NCBI GenBank assembly: GCA_012845835.1
Contig: JABAKD010000010.1
Coordinates: forward strand, 16,407,355 to 16,471,354
Origin: Undaria pinnatifida
Taxonomy: Eukaryota; Sar; Phaeophyceae; Laminariales; Alariaceae
Direction: 5' to 3'
DNA length: 64,000 bases
Each line of letters begins with the position of its first letter. Position 1 is the first letter of the stretch. Position numbers and translations under genes: made by a program. Shown one piece after another: positions 32,833-43,800 of the stretch. The notes beneath the pieces were generated by a model. The model was given only the letters and a program-made list of their open reading frames with translations, searched no databases and was not told the DNA's origin.

Positions 32833-33120
32833 CTGACGTACACTACCTGTGCCATCTATGCTACAGCTGGTGCAGCGTGGTCCTCTGACGTGCACTACCT
32901 GTTGTGCCGTCCATGCTGCAGCTGGTGCAGGCTAACTGAACGCACCGAGTCTGTTCTCGACCCGTGGTCCAATGACGCGCACTACCTGCTGTGCCGTCGA
33001 TGATGTAGCTGGTGCAGGCTTAACTGAGCGTCTCGAGTCCTTTCTCGACCCGTGTTCGAATAACTGACGTGCACCACCTGTGCCGTCGATGCTGTGCAGT
33101 TGGTGCAGGCTCAAGCGGAC
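32833..33120 (-). repeat. Four tandem leader repeats upstream of copia gag
   Basis: Units start near 32,833, 32,885, 32,973 and 33,063 (spacings 52, 88, 90 bp), with plus-strand core GACGTGCACTACCTG..GTGCCGTC and CAGCTGGTGCAGGCT. On the minus strand each core resembles the gag start ATGGACGGCACAAC. One unit keeps the ATG, the others read ATCGACGGCACA or ATAGATGGCACA. Confidence 0.8.
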
Positions 33121-33637
33121 GTAATGCAATCTGTGACGCGTCAAGAAGTACGGTAATTACGCCGCACCACTCAACCCGTGCAAGAAAAGCAAACGCAAAG
33201 GACAAGGCCCCGATAGCGATATCGGCGCGTAGATACGATGCTATCCTTCCTGACAGTAGGACACGACCGAGACGGACTCGGTCGCCAGTGCAAAGTATGA
33301 TGGATCTATTAATAGATGATCAATCTAACCCAAGCCGCTGTCGAAAATATTGGCTCGCCTCACTTTTTCAAACTCCCAGAGTTGACAGTCCCGTGTTGTT
33401 GACAGTCCCGCGGCTGCTCCAGATTGAAGGTTCCCTCGAAGGCGTCTCCTCGATAACTCATAATTTTTTTTGTAGTATACTGCATGCATCTCTTTAGTAT
33501 ATGATGTTTATGCCATGTGGGATTATAGGCCGGAGTATATCCATGATGGGGTTGGACTTTCATTTTTTCTCGAAACATGTTTTGTTTGGGTGAGTTGTAC
33601 ATCTCAACAGGTTAGTAGCCTCAGAAAAAAAGGGTGT

Positions 33638-34306
33638 TGTTAAGGAATTAGTGGGGTGTTTTGGTATTCCCCTAGGAGCATATCAAGGCGTAAGACATGG
33701 GACACCGCTGGATATAAAAGATTTTCACATGCCTTTGAAGGCATTTGCGTATAGGAAAAAGAGGATGATGCTTTTGCCTCGCGGGATTGAACGCTATTCA
33801 ATTCGTCCGTGGCGAGTGTGGAACTAATACAAGAGCTTATAAATCTAGTACAAGTGAGTGACCAACGTGGAGCCTGCCTAGGAGAGAAACCTGCAAAGGG
33901 TGGCCTGTGTCTGTAACAGCTCCTTAATCTTATTCTAGAGGTATTAGTCCGTTTGAACACTTGCAAAAGGTTAACCAATAGTTTACCCAAACTAAGCCTT
34001 ATAACACTCTCCCTCCCTGAAACGGCGGGATACCAGGTCGGCCGGATATACAGGCGGACGTGACAATTTCAAAGCGGTTTCATTTCCTGGGCATACCGGG
34101 GAGAATATTTTTCAAGTTCGACATGGGGAAAGTCTGAAAAAGTTAGGTATCATCGTTGATGGTGGGATTCGAACCCACCACCCAAAAAAACATGGTCTGT
34201 CGACGACGCCATTTATTACTACGGAATTAGTGGGGTATTAGTCCGTTTGACCACACGTGCAAAAGGTTAACCAAGAAAGAGCTCACCCAAACCAAGCCTT
34301 ATAACA
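33638..34306 (-). mobile_element. TRIM copy 4, with an LTR of family F nested in its LTR
   Basis: Flanked by a perfect GTGT duplication (33,634-33,637 and 34,307-34,310). The left LTR is interrupted after 19 bp by a 281-bp insert and resumes at 33,942. T-arm-like hairpin GTGGGTTCGAATCCCAC kept on the minus strand. PBS-like TGGCGTCGTCGACAGAC. Confidence 0.9.
33657..33937 (+). mobile_element. Family F LTR (solo), nested in TRIM
   Basis: 281 bp, about 80% identical by eye to 10,353-10,632. Starts TGTTTTGGTATTCC and ends TTATTCTA. Flanks GGGG/GAGG suggest a 4-bp duplication with one change. Contains a TATAAAAGA-like motif near 33,713. Confidence 0.72.
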
Positions 34307-34310
34307 GTGT

Positions 34311-35526
34311 ATTATCTCTACCGTATGAACTATTCGTAGCATGTGTCCTTGAAAAAAATGAAGAGTTCATCGTACAACGAACAATACTTTGAATCAAACA
34401 AACGGTACTGGGTAGCAGTACCCTTGTACCTCAGGTGAGGAGTCCTGTCGATAATGAAAAATGGTTATAGCCAAGAACGGGTACACCCGATCATTTTTGT
34501 CTCAAAAAACGGGTACACTCCGAAATCAACGAGTAAAAAACGTACCCCACGAGCCACGCGATTGGCTAAAAACAGTTATCCAATTTGGGGGGGAAACGGC
34601 CCGGTATGCTCGTAAAAAATCTATGTTATGCGTGGGTTTCAACCGTTTTTTGTTAATCGCTTGCTTACAACTAGTGCGTCTTCCGCATCGCTGCTGTCGC
34701 GGCTACTCTTGTTCTTCGTTTATTTTCTTTCAAGCTCGTTCACTTTTGGCATTCGGAGTATTCTATTTAACCAACATGCGCACCAGGTATCATATTGTAC
34801 AATATACGCCTAGTCTACACGCCTACATGTATGTGCGTATCATATCCTGCATAGTATCCATACGCATAAAACATGCACCTACCAAGTGAAAAACAGGGAC
34901 CAAGTAAACAACACACGCGTGCTACCAGAAACCTCTGCTTCTAAACACCCTACGCATGGCACTTGATCCCACCCAAGCCTTACCCACCCAGGCCTGAGCC
35001 CTCTAGATTGCACCTGGATACATACGTCGAAGTATCTAATTTGCCGCCGGCACTTGTATCTCTCTGTGGTTCATTACGATCCCCTAGAAACGGGTATGGT
35101 CTGGGATTTTGGCCAATCGCGGGATGGATGGCGCGTGGGGTGCTTTTTTAATGTTTTATTGTGGAGTTTTTACCCATTTTTGAGAGAAAGCGGATGGGGT
35201 GTACCCGTTATTGGTTATTGCCCGACCCTCCCCCCAAAAAAGTGCTACGTACGTACGAGAACCTCTAACGTAGCATTTGTCCGAACAAACACGTTCAACA
35301 CGTTTTCGCACATTAATTATTAGTCTGGGGGAGGATATCATTAGCCTAAGGCCTCCAAAAATAATTATGTGGGGCCATCTCGTTCGTGATCACGCCAGCC
35401 AAAATATAGCTCACAACACGCTAATAACAGGTCACGGTCAAGACCAGGCAGTCAAAATGCGGACAATAATAATGTCCACATCGAGTGTATGCATGTCTAC
35501 AGACAAGAGCCATCCATCGTTATAGC
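34311..35526. other. No gene recognised
   Basis: Short direct repeats AAAAACGGGTACACYC (34,478, 34,506) and a related AACGGGTATGG at 35,090. No coding or structural feature beyond these. Confidence 0.5.
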
Positions 35527-35840
35527 CAGCCGGTCGCCCCGGTGGCGTATTAGGTAATCCTCGAGCCTGGTATAGGTCAGTTTCGTGAGTTCGAGCCCCG
35601 CCGAGCGCATACGCGTATAAATTCGCTGGGACTTTTCCTTGTGCACAAATTGACTTGCGGAAAGCGCGAGAGCGTGAGTTAGCAACACTCGATGAAAAAT
35701 CGACGAGCAGTGGGATTGCTGAACCCTATGCGCGATAAAAATTGAAGGCAAGAACCGGGGGGAAGAAGGGACGACACCTGTGACCACGGCTTGTCCGTAA
35801 GCTGGAAAGTAAAAGTGTGAGAAAAAAAAAAAAAAAAAAA
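35527..35840 (+). mobile_element. tRNA-derived SINE (family C) with poly(A) tail
   Basis: Starts with a tRNA-like head (GGTCGCCCCGGTGGCGTATT, box B GAGTTCGAGCCCC), then a 200-bp body. 3' end GACACCTGTGACCACGGCTT GTCCG and an A20 tail (35,821-35,840). Box A is degenerate. Confidence 0.85.
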
Positions 35841-35879
35841 TAGCTACCCAGTTGGGCGTCCATGGGCGGAGGGGCGGTT

Positions 35880-36190
35880 TGCACAGGGCTGGGCAGGGGA
35901 GGGCAGGGGAGGGTAGGGCAGGGCAAGGCAGAACCGGACAGGACAGGACAAGACAGGACAGGACAGGGCAGGACCGGACAGGACCGAACAAGACAGGACA
36001 GGACAGGACAGGACAGGACAGGACAGGACAGGACAGGACAGGACAGGACAGGACAGGACAGGACAGGACAGGACAGGACAGGACAAGACAGTACAGTACA
36101 GTACAGTACAGTACAGTACAGTACAGTACAGTACAGTACAGTACAGTACAGTACAGTACAGTACAGTACAGTACAGTACAGTACAGTACA
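35880..36190 (+). repeat. Pentanucleotide arrays (GGACA)n then (GTACA)n
   Basis: Degenerate GGGCA/GGACA from 35,890, clean GGACA to about 36,085, then GTACA to 36,190. Pure pentamers have no stop in several frames, hence long artefactual frames on both strands. Confidence 0.95.
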
Positions 36191-36555
36191 GGACTGCCAA
36201 GCCGTTCTTCCCGCGCAATAGAGCACGCCAACCGAGCCATCAAACAAGGAGGACGAACGAGTACCACCCTCTACCTAGAGCGTCGACGCCGGCGTCTGTC
36301 AGAGTCAGCTGACCTTTGTTTATTTCTAGGGTCCCCCACAGTACAGTACAGTACAGTACAGTACAGTACAGTACAGTACAGTACAGTACAGTACAGTACA
36401 GTACAGGACTGCCAAGCCGTTCTTCCCGCGCAATAGAGCACGCCAACCGAGCCATCAAACAAGGAGGACGAACGAGTACCACCCTCTACCTAGAGCGTCG
36501 ACGCCGGCGTCTGTCAGAGTCAGCTGACCTTTGTTTATTTCTAGGGTCCCCCACG
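36088..36555 (+). repeat. Tandem duplication of a (GTACA)n plus 151-bp unit
   Basis: 36,191-36,341 and 36,405-36,555 appear identical (GGACTGCCAAGCCGTTCTTC to TTTCTAGGGTCCCCCA), each preceded by a GTACA array of different length. Recent duplication. Confidence 0.93.
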
Positions 36556-36778
36556 AGAAAATAAGCCGCTTGTCCGTAGCGTCACGTTAAGTCAAGACAG
36601 CACCAGCAAAAACAAAATGCTTCATTTCATTTATCTTTTCGAAAGGATTAGATTTTCGTATTGGGGTACCCCACGAAAATAAAACGCCGCTCGCCGCGAG
36701 CGTCAAAACAGGTCAAATAAGCACCAACAAAAACAAAATGCTTCAATTCATTTTTCACTCTTCGGCAGGATTTACTCC
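36548..36778 (+). repeat. 118-bp tandem duplication
   Basis: CCCCACGAGAAAATAAGCCG and CCCCACGAAAATAAAACGCC start two units that end CAAAAACAAAATGCTTCATT. About 80% alike. Confidence 0.8.
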
Positions 36779-37364
36779 CACACAGCGACACACGGGTCAC
36801 AGTAGTGGACCCGGCGGGGGAAGAACAGCAAGACTAGTACTACTGTACACCCCTACAAACTACAACAGCAGCAGCAGCAGCGCCCTAACCAAACGAAGGA
36901 AACAGAACACAAAACTTCTCAAGCCCCCCCCCCCCCACCCCCAAGATGCTATCCACGTTGTACGCTGCGGCCGGTCGGTCGCACACGCTCTATTTCTCCC
37001 GTAGCTGCAATCGACCTTGCGCCTGCCACAGCAACATCGATGGCCCTGTGAAAAAACCTGCAGCAGAAAATATGTTTAGTGAAAACCTGCAGCAGAAAAT
37101 ATTATTTTTAGCCACGACCCGACCCGACCCTGAACCGAACCCCGATCCGAACCCCCCACGCGGTCTCGTCCCGTCCCCTCCCGTCCCCTCCCCTACCGTC
37201 CCTTCCCCTCCCTGACCTTCAGAGAACAGCTTGTCGCCCTCCCAGGCAAGGCAAAACTTCGTCTCCGATTAAAGAAAACAAAGTTCTTTACCTTCGACTA
37301 ACAAACGCCTCAACCGCGACCAACGCCCCCTTTCCAGCTATCGGCGCGCAACTTGACGCCAAAA
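36779..37364. other. No gene recognised downstream of COPA
   Basis: C14-type run at 36,926, GAAAACCTGCAGCAGAAAAT direct repeat (37,045, 37,080), and CCCGTCCCCTCCCGT tandem at 37,168-37,210. Confidence 0.55.
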
Positions 37365-37465
37365 GCCAAGTTAATCCCCCCGGGGCTACCTCACCCCCCC
37401 CGGGCTACTTCATCCCCCCCGGGGGTTATCCCCCCCCCCCCCCCCCCGGGCTACCTCGCCCTTCT
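37365..37465 (+). repeat. CCCCCGGGCTACCTC minisatellite
   Basis: Four units of 20-25 bp with C runs, 170 bp downstream of the COPA stop. May affect 3' end formation, but no such signal is seen. Confidence 0.8.
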
Positions 37466-37631
37466 TGACCCCACACCAGCGTAAATCGATATCGAAAGAA
37501 CTGGGTGGAGGACATGGGAGGCTTAAGCTACCAAAAAGCGCACGTGCAAGACAATAAAAAAAAGCCAAGACCCGACGAAAAGACTCAAGACACCGTTAAG
37601 GGAAAGCAAAACAGCAAAGCCCCTGCCGATT

Positions 37632-37898
37632 TTAGCGCTTTCCCCCTGCAGAAGCAGAGCTGGTCGTGACCAGCCCGAGGGTCTCTACGCCCACTTGGCT
37701 TAGACCGCACGTGACGCAGACCGTGCCCTTCGCGCTCGGCTGGTACGCGGAGCCGCAGTAGGGGCACTTGCAGGAGGGGGAGCCCCGGTAGATGGGCTTG
37801 AGTGCCTCGCAGTCCACCTCGAAAGGGTTTCGCTCGTCGTAGTCGAGGGTGTGTTCGTTGCGCGCCATCTGCTGGGACTTTTGCAAGACCTTCTGGGC
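37632..37898 (-). CDS. COPA: COPA exon 23, terminal (88 aa + stop)
   Basis: Encodes [37 protein letters not shown], then [20 protein letters not shown] with a second CxxC pair, a zinc-ribbon-like end resembling plant and protist rather than animal alpha-COP. Acceptor CACCAG. Stop TAA at 37,632-37,634. Confidence 0.95.
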   Translation of the reverse strand, partial: AQKVLQKSQQMARNEHTLDYDERNPFEVDCEALKPIYRGSPSCKCPYCGSAYQPSAKGTVCVTCGLSQVGVETLGLVTTSSASAGGKR

Positions 37899-40800
37899 CT
37901 GGTGTGTGGTGGTGGTGTGGTGGGGGTGGTGGGGGTGATGTTGGTGGTGATAATGACCGACGAGAGCGAGGCAGGGGTGTGTGGCATAGAGGTAAACCAT
38001 CAATCACTACAGTACGAGAACATCGAAACACGTGCGTTCGAGAACAACAAAAAAGGTACGACAGCGACAAAAAAGGTACGTTAACAATAAAAATGTACGA
38101 GAACGGTGTGAGGGGAGTACTGGCACCGGTAACGTAGCAGGACTTGACAAATTTTTAACATGGCTATGACGACCTCAAATTGCCACGGTCCAACAAAACA
38201 CAACGGGAACAGCTTTACCGGACGGAGGCCTCTTTGATTGGACGTGAGGGAGCCAAGGGATTTCCCAATGGGTGAGAGGGGGGGACGAACTTAGCGCAGG
38301 CATTTCTTCTTGGATGGGCGGGGGGGGGGAGGGCACCTTGGTTCGGAGATCCGCGTGACGTTCACTGGAGAGATCCGGCAGCTCCAGTAGGCGCTGCGCG
38401 AAGCTGGCCGCGGTGATGTAGTTCTTGCCCTTAAAGGCAGACGCCATGGCCATGCGGAGGGCTAGCAGCAAGTGCGCGGGCTGGAGGTTGCAGCAGGTGA
38501 AATACGCCAACAGCTCCATGTTCCGCACCTGTAGACATTATATCGTTCGACGGGCGAGGCGTCATAAGCCAGCAGGGACGGGGGACAGCAAATTACGGAG
38601 GACGGCGGTGAGGTGGGAAGACAAAGATCGGCAGAGGATGACGTGGGAGGGGTTGAAAACAACAGTCGCGTCAACCCTCTTCGACAACTGAGAGGCAAAA
38701 CCATTACAGCACCGGCCACTCCTTGGTTGGGGTTAGACAACGAAATTTTTGGTGTGTGAACTAGAATGCAAGGATTCGTACCCATACCGGCGCAGCACGA
38801 TCCTACTCGAGCTGCTGCTCCGCGCTCACAATAAGTACTACTGTACCTAAAGGCGGCCGAGGACACCGAATAAATCACACCCCCCACAGACCATGATCTA
38901 GGCCATCTAGATCATCCACAGTACACCCCGTATCTGCCGTTACGATATGTTACGCTGGATCTGCATCTATCTAGCACAGATCCAACCCAGTAAACGTGCG
39001 CTAGACCACGCAGATCGCACGGCTCCCACAGGGTAACATGAGCTAGATCATACAGATCATACAGATCTTCCCTTAAATATCTAAATCATCAAGTAGGGGT
39101 CGATCATCTGGTGCGAAACTGGTCACTAGTTGCCTTGTACCCCCGGCGGCTCGCTCATGTCATACTTGTGTCGCAAAAAAAATAAACGGTATCTACCTCC
39201 CTGTGTCCCCGTCCTCCGGGGCCCACTCACCACATCTGCTGTCTCCGCCACAGCTGCCTTAATCCGAATAGCAGTCACGTACTCGCGGCAGATGGACAGC
39301 AGCTGAAGGTACCAACAGGGAAATATTGAGAAGAGGGTGGTAAAGGAGAGCAGGCAGGGGGGGGGTAAGGGAGGCGAAGAATTTTGGGAGGAGGGAGGTA
39401 GAGGGGAGGCGAGAGGGAGGGGAGGGAAGCGGAGGGGAGAGGGGTTCAAACGACAAAGTCAGGGTGTGATGAGGACCGGGTTGGCGTGGGAGCCGCAGCA
39501 GTGCAGGCCAAAAAGGCAGGGACACCGCCCCCCCCCGAACAATAGCCAACAAGCACACGCGTGCGCTACCAGGTATAGTACATACCAGGTACCTGAAGTA
39601 GGTTTTGAGAGTACATATGCAAATTTGAAGCAGATCCGCAAAATAAAAAAGGCTCCTGTTGGTAAAAACCATGGCGAAATTCGGAAGATTCGCTGAAAAG
39701 AAAACTGCATCGAATGGTGGGTGAAATCCCTACCCCATTTTTGTCCCACCCACCTCCTTGAGCTCGTTCCCCTCAGCTCGCGTCTCCCCCACGACGAGCG
39801 GCACAGCCCTGAGGATAAAGTCGAACTCCTGCCGAGAGCCGGCGAAGTTTCCCATGGTGAAGGCCTTGTAAGCTGCCTTCAGGCGCTCCAGCAGAGCGGA
39901 GGCCTTCAGGGAGATCGCAGGGAGGGAGTTCTAGAGAAATAACACAAAAAACAAAAACAAACAATGGCGGTACGTACATAGCGGGAGGGCGAAGAGCGGG
40001 CGCACGCGTTTGGTCGGGGGGGGGGTAAGATGAGAAACAATAATAGTAAAATCGAGTCGTGTTCATCGCGAGCTTAGAAACAAAGTCTTGTAAGTGGCCT
40101 TCAGGTGATCCATAAGAGCGAAGGCTTTCAGGGAGATGGCGGGGAGGGAGTTCTAGAAAAGTAATGCACAAAAACACATTAAAAAAAAAACGTTATGTAT
40201 AGCGGGAGGGCGGGAACAGGGGGCGTGGGCGGGCGAGCGGGCGGAGGGAGTAACATAAGAGCGAAACAAATCAGGGGAGGACTCTCGGTTCGACCACAAA
40301 TGCTTTGAAAAACTGTGAGGCATATACATCGTGAGTTTCACAAGCTTCGGAAACACAGGCTCCAATCACTCTTAAAAATGAGGAGTGCAAGACTACATCA
40401 GGAAATTAAATATATATATTAATATACTAGTATATTTTCATTTTATATAATATTATATATATATCGACATCACCCCAATCACCCCCAACCCCGTCAGTCA
40501 CCTTCTCCGGGTTCTTCTCGGAGGCGTTTCTCTGAAGGTAAGATCTCATGCTCGGGAGGGCATTCAGACCGGGGATGGACGCCAGCGTCCCCGTGTGCAC
40601 CGCCAAGAAGTGCGCCCTCAGAGGCTCGAAGTTCACCACCGCGATTTGGCGGTTCAGCAGCTGCATCGCCCCCTGTTGCGCCAAAACAGAGATAATTGTT
40701 ACGTTAAAAAAATAAATTACGTACGGGAAACTACGGACGTTCAGGATTTAGGGTTGCGTACTGGTACGCGAAAATACGGCAAATACCGGGGAAGAGTCAG

Positions 40801-43800
40801 CCCTAACCCCGGTGGGGGACGAATCGTATGCACCCCCGCAGAATATGAAGGTCTCCAACGAGATATTGAAGCCTTTTTCGTGGCGAGTAGGGGATACATT
40901 ACCTTGCGGCATTTTTTCAGTTCACGTACGGCTAACATTGATCCTGGTAATTACGCATAACCAAGCACCAGGTACCAGTTAACAACCAGCGCTGAACAAC
41001 ACCCAATGGCAAAAAAAAACAAGCAGAACGCAACACAGAAAAAAAAAACAGGATGCCAAAGGAAGGGACAAGGCGACCGCGGGGAGTCCAAAGAAAACAC
41101 ACGTGCCAGTCAGCACACCACATTTATAGCCGAGTAGTGGGCATCCACACGAGCGGGCCAGAAGCATAATCAATTCTGAGCATTAGCCTTTAGTGACTGT
41201 GACTAACGGGATACATGAACATTCTTAATCTTGGAACCGAGGACGTATCAGAATACTGAAAGCTGCAACGTAAAACCGATACGCTGTGGCCAGGTATACG
41301 TGATTGATGTGTCGAATTTGATGTACAGCGAGCATGACACAGCTATAAAGCCACGAAGCCCTCTCCATTCACGAAAAACCAACGCTAAATTCATTGATGA
41401 AGTAAGTGGCCAGATCATTTACTTCCCATACACGTTCCTAGATGCAAAGGGAACCGGCCAATCCTAAGCCATATGCAAAGGAAGACGGCAACGCTAAATA
41501 TACGCCTGGTACGATTACCGTATACGATACAAGATAACACCCACAAAATATACCACACCCCACAGAATACAACACCCGGTGGTATTTTTAGTCTCCAACA
41601 AGGGGGCGAATTATCACCCAGGTTACATAAGATAACACCCCCCCTGAGGTAACGCCGCATGTATTCACCGGGCCCCTGCTACTCTCACCCAGGTGGTACT
41701 GCATTATGTCGTGTTATCACACACAACACACTCCTTTGTGTGCCGGGTACCACCCCGTACGGAGACCTCCAACATGAACGTGGAAGGAGAACAGAATCCC
41801 GCCGGTACCTCCGCTCCTTCGACAGCTGCTTCGACAGCTTCGACCGCAGCAATGCGGCAGAAGCAAAATTTACAAGCAGTTTTATCACCCCCCCACAATA
41901 CCACACCCCTGCAGGTGTGCGGCAGCAGCAATTATTTACAGGCAGTGCCATCACCCCCCCTTTTATCACACCCCCTGCATGGCCCTTGCGACCTGCGCTT
42001 CATCACCCGGGCTACACAAGATACCACACCCCCTACAGAATACAACACCCGTTGATATTTTTTTGAACTCCAAAATGTCATCACCGGGGTGTGTTCTCTT
42101 GTGCCGTATACGGTAGCCCTTTTGCGGCCCAAAAACCGCGATAAAAAAAATCAAGATGTACGATACCTCACCACCCGTCGATTCATAGTGTGAGAGCGCA
42201 GCAGGACGAGCGTGTCATGCTGCGCGAGTGTCGTATAACTGGTTGGGTTGATTGTACAGCAGTACATCGGACCGTAAACTCACCACCCCCAAGCCTGCAG
42301 CCCGCCGTGCCTTTTGTGGTCGGTGCTGTGATCGTCAAATTAATTCCGTCATTGTGTGCCTCTGAAAGTCCCAAAAGGGCTAAAACATGTAGCATACTTG
42401 ACGTTTTTACTTGAAAGCAATGTTGCATTTTTTTTCCTGCAAAAAGGGCACTCGCCTGGAAGTCCCCTGCTGCTACGTGATCGGCCGCATGCGAAGAGTT
42501 CTCCACCCACAGCGTCGGCAAAGCGCGACCTGCCGGGGGCATGGCAAAGTCCGCCAAATCCGACGGAGCCGACTTGCCCCGCGCCGCCCCCCCGCCGTCT
42601 GCGAGGCCAAGCCAAGCCAGATCAAACAAGACCCGGCAAGGTCATGAGAGATTGACAAGGACGAGGATAGCATTCACAAAAACATTAGAAAATGCGGCAA
42701 AATGTGATAGAAAACACGGGTGAGAGCTAGGGGCGCCACCCGCCGGGTACCCGCCACGAACGGTTACCTGCCAAATTCTAGAGGTCGGACTCGGACTCGC
42801 CACCGGGTAACCCTTTTTCACGGGGCCGGAGCCGGGTCCACCGGGTACCCGGACAACATATGGTCCTGTTTACGGTCGTCAAGCGGGCCTGACAAGTGGA
42901 TCGTAGGCGTATTTCGATGGCATTTAGCGGGAGAACTACAAGCGTCAAACCGCACCCGCCTTTGCCTTCTAACGCAGGATCCTCCCTTCGTCTTAGATTG
43001 AATGAGCGTTGCTATTGGAAATTCTCTTCGTCGAGGGGTCAACTCTAAACAATCCCGGTCGCGTTGTAGCCCACTATCCCGGAACACTAGGTATGTATGT
43101 ATGCATGCTTTACATCAAGCGTTGTGCTTGTTGGACTGGGTCGTTTCTTTCGTGTTTGAAAGGTGTCCGGAGGTATTGTCAGGCATGTTGATCACGGGGA
43201 CACGTTGTCAAACGGGTACCCGGGTACCGGTACTCGGGTACCCGGCCCGATAGATGCTCATGATCATGGACGGCCGTCGTAGCTGCATGCGTAATAGCTG
43301 GTAGGTAATGTGCGAGTGTTGCGCTGGATCGTTTTGCTGCGTGTTCGAAGGGTTTCTGGAGTTTATTGTCAGGAATGCGGACCACGGGGACACGTTGCTA
43401 CCCGGGTACCCGGCCCGGAAAACCCGGCGGGTTTTGGGTCGGACCCGGAGCCTGTGACGGGTAAACCCGCCGGGTACCCGGGTCCGACACGAACGGGTGG
43501 CACGCACCCCTAGTGAGAGCACGCTACACGTTCAGAAAAAATACCGCACGGCGCGCTTACGGCTACAGTAGACGTACTGCAGTAATGGCAAGGTGTAGCC
43601 GCAGGTAAGGTTCGCGACAGATAACAAGGACTGTTCCAATCCCCCACCCCCCCCACCCCCCCCACCCCCCTGCCCGCCTCCTTACACATCACCAACTCCC
43701 TCACTCTCTCTTCTCGAACCGAGCCAAACCAAGTCACTGTGTGAGCCAAACAATTCAAGGCAAGTATGTTCCAACCCCTCGTCCCCCTCCCCCGTCTCCC

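Noticed and set aside
35497-36436. Long open frames (up to 256 codons) on both strands
   Set aside because: They are products of pure pentanucleotide repeats, which lack stops. Translations are 5-residue repeats (such as CTVLY) with no domain.
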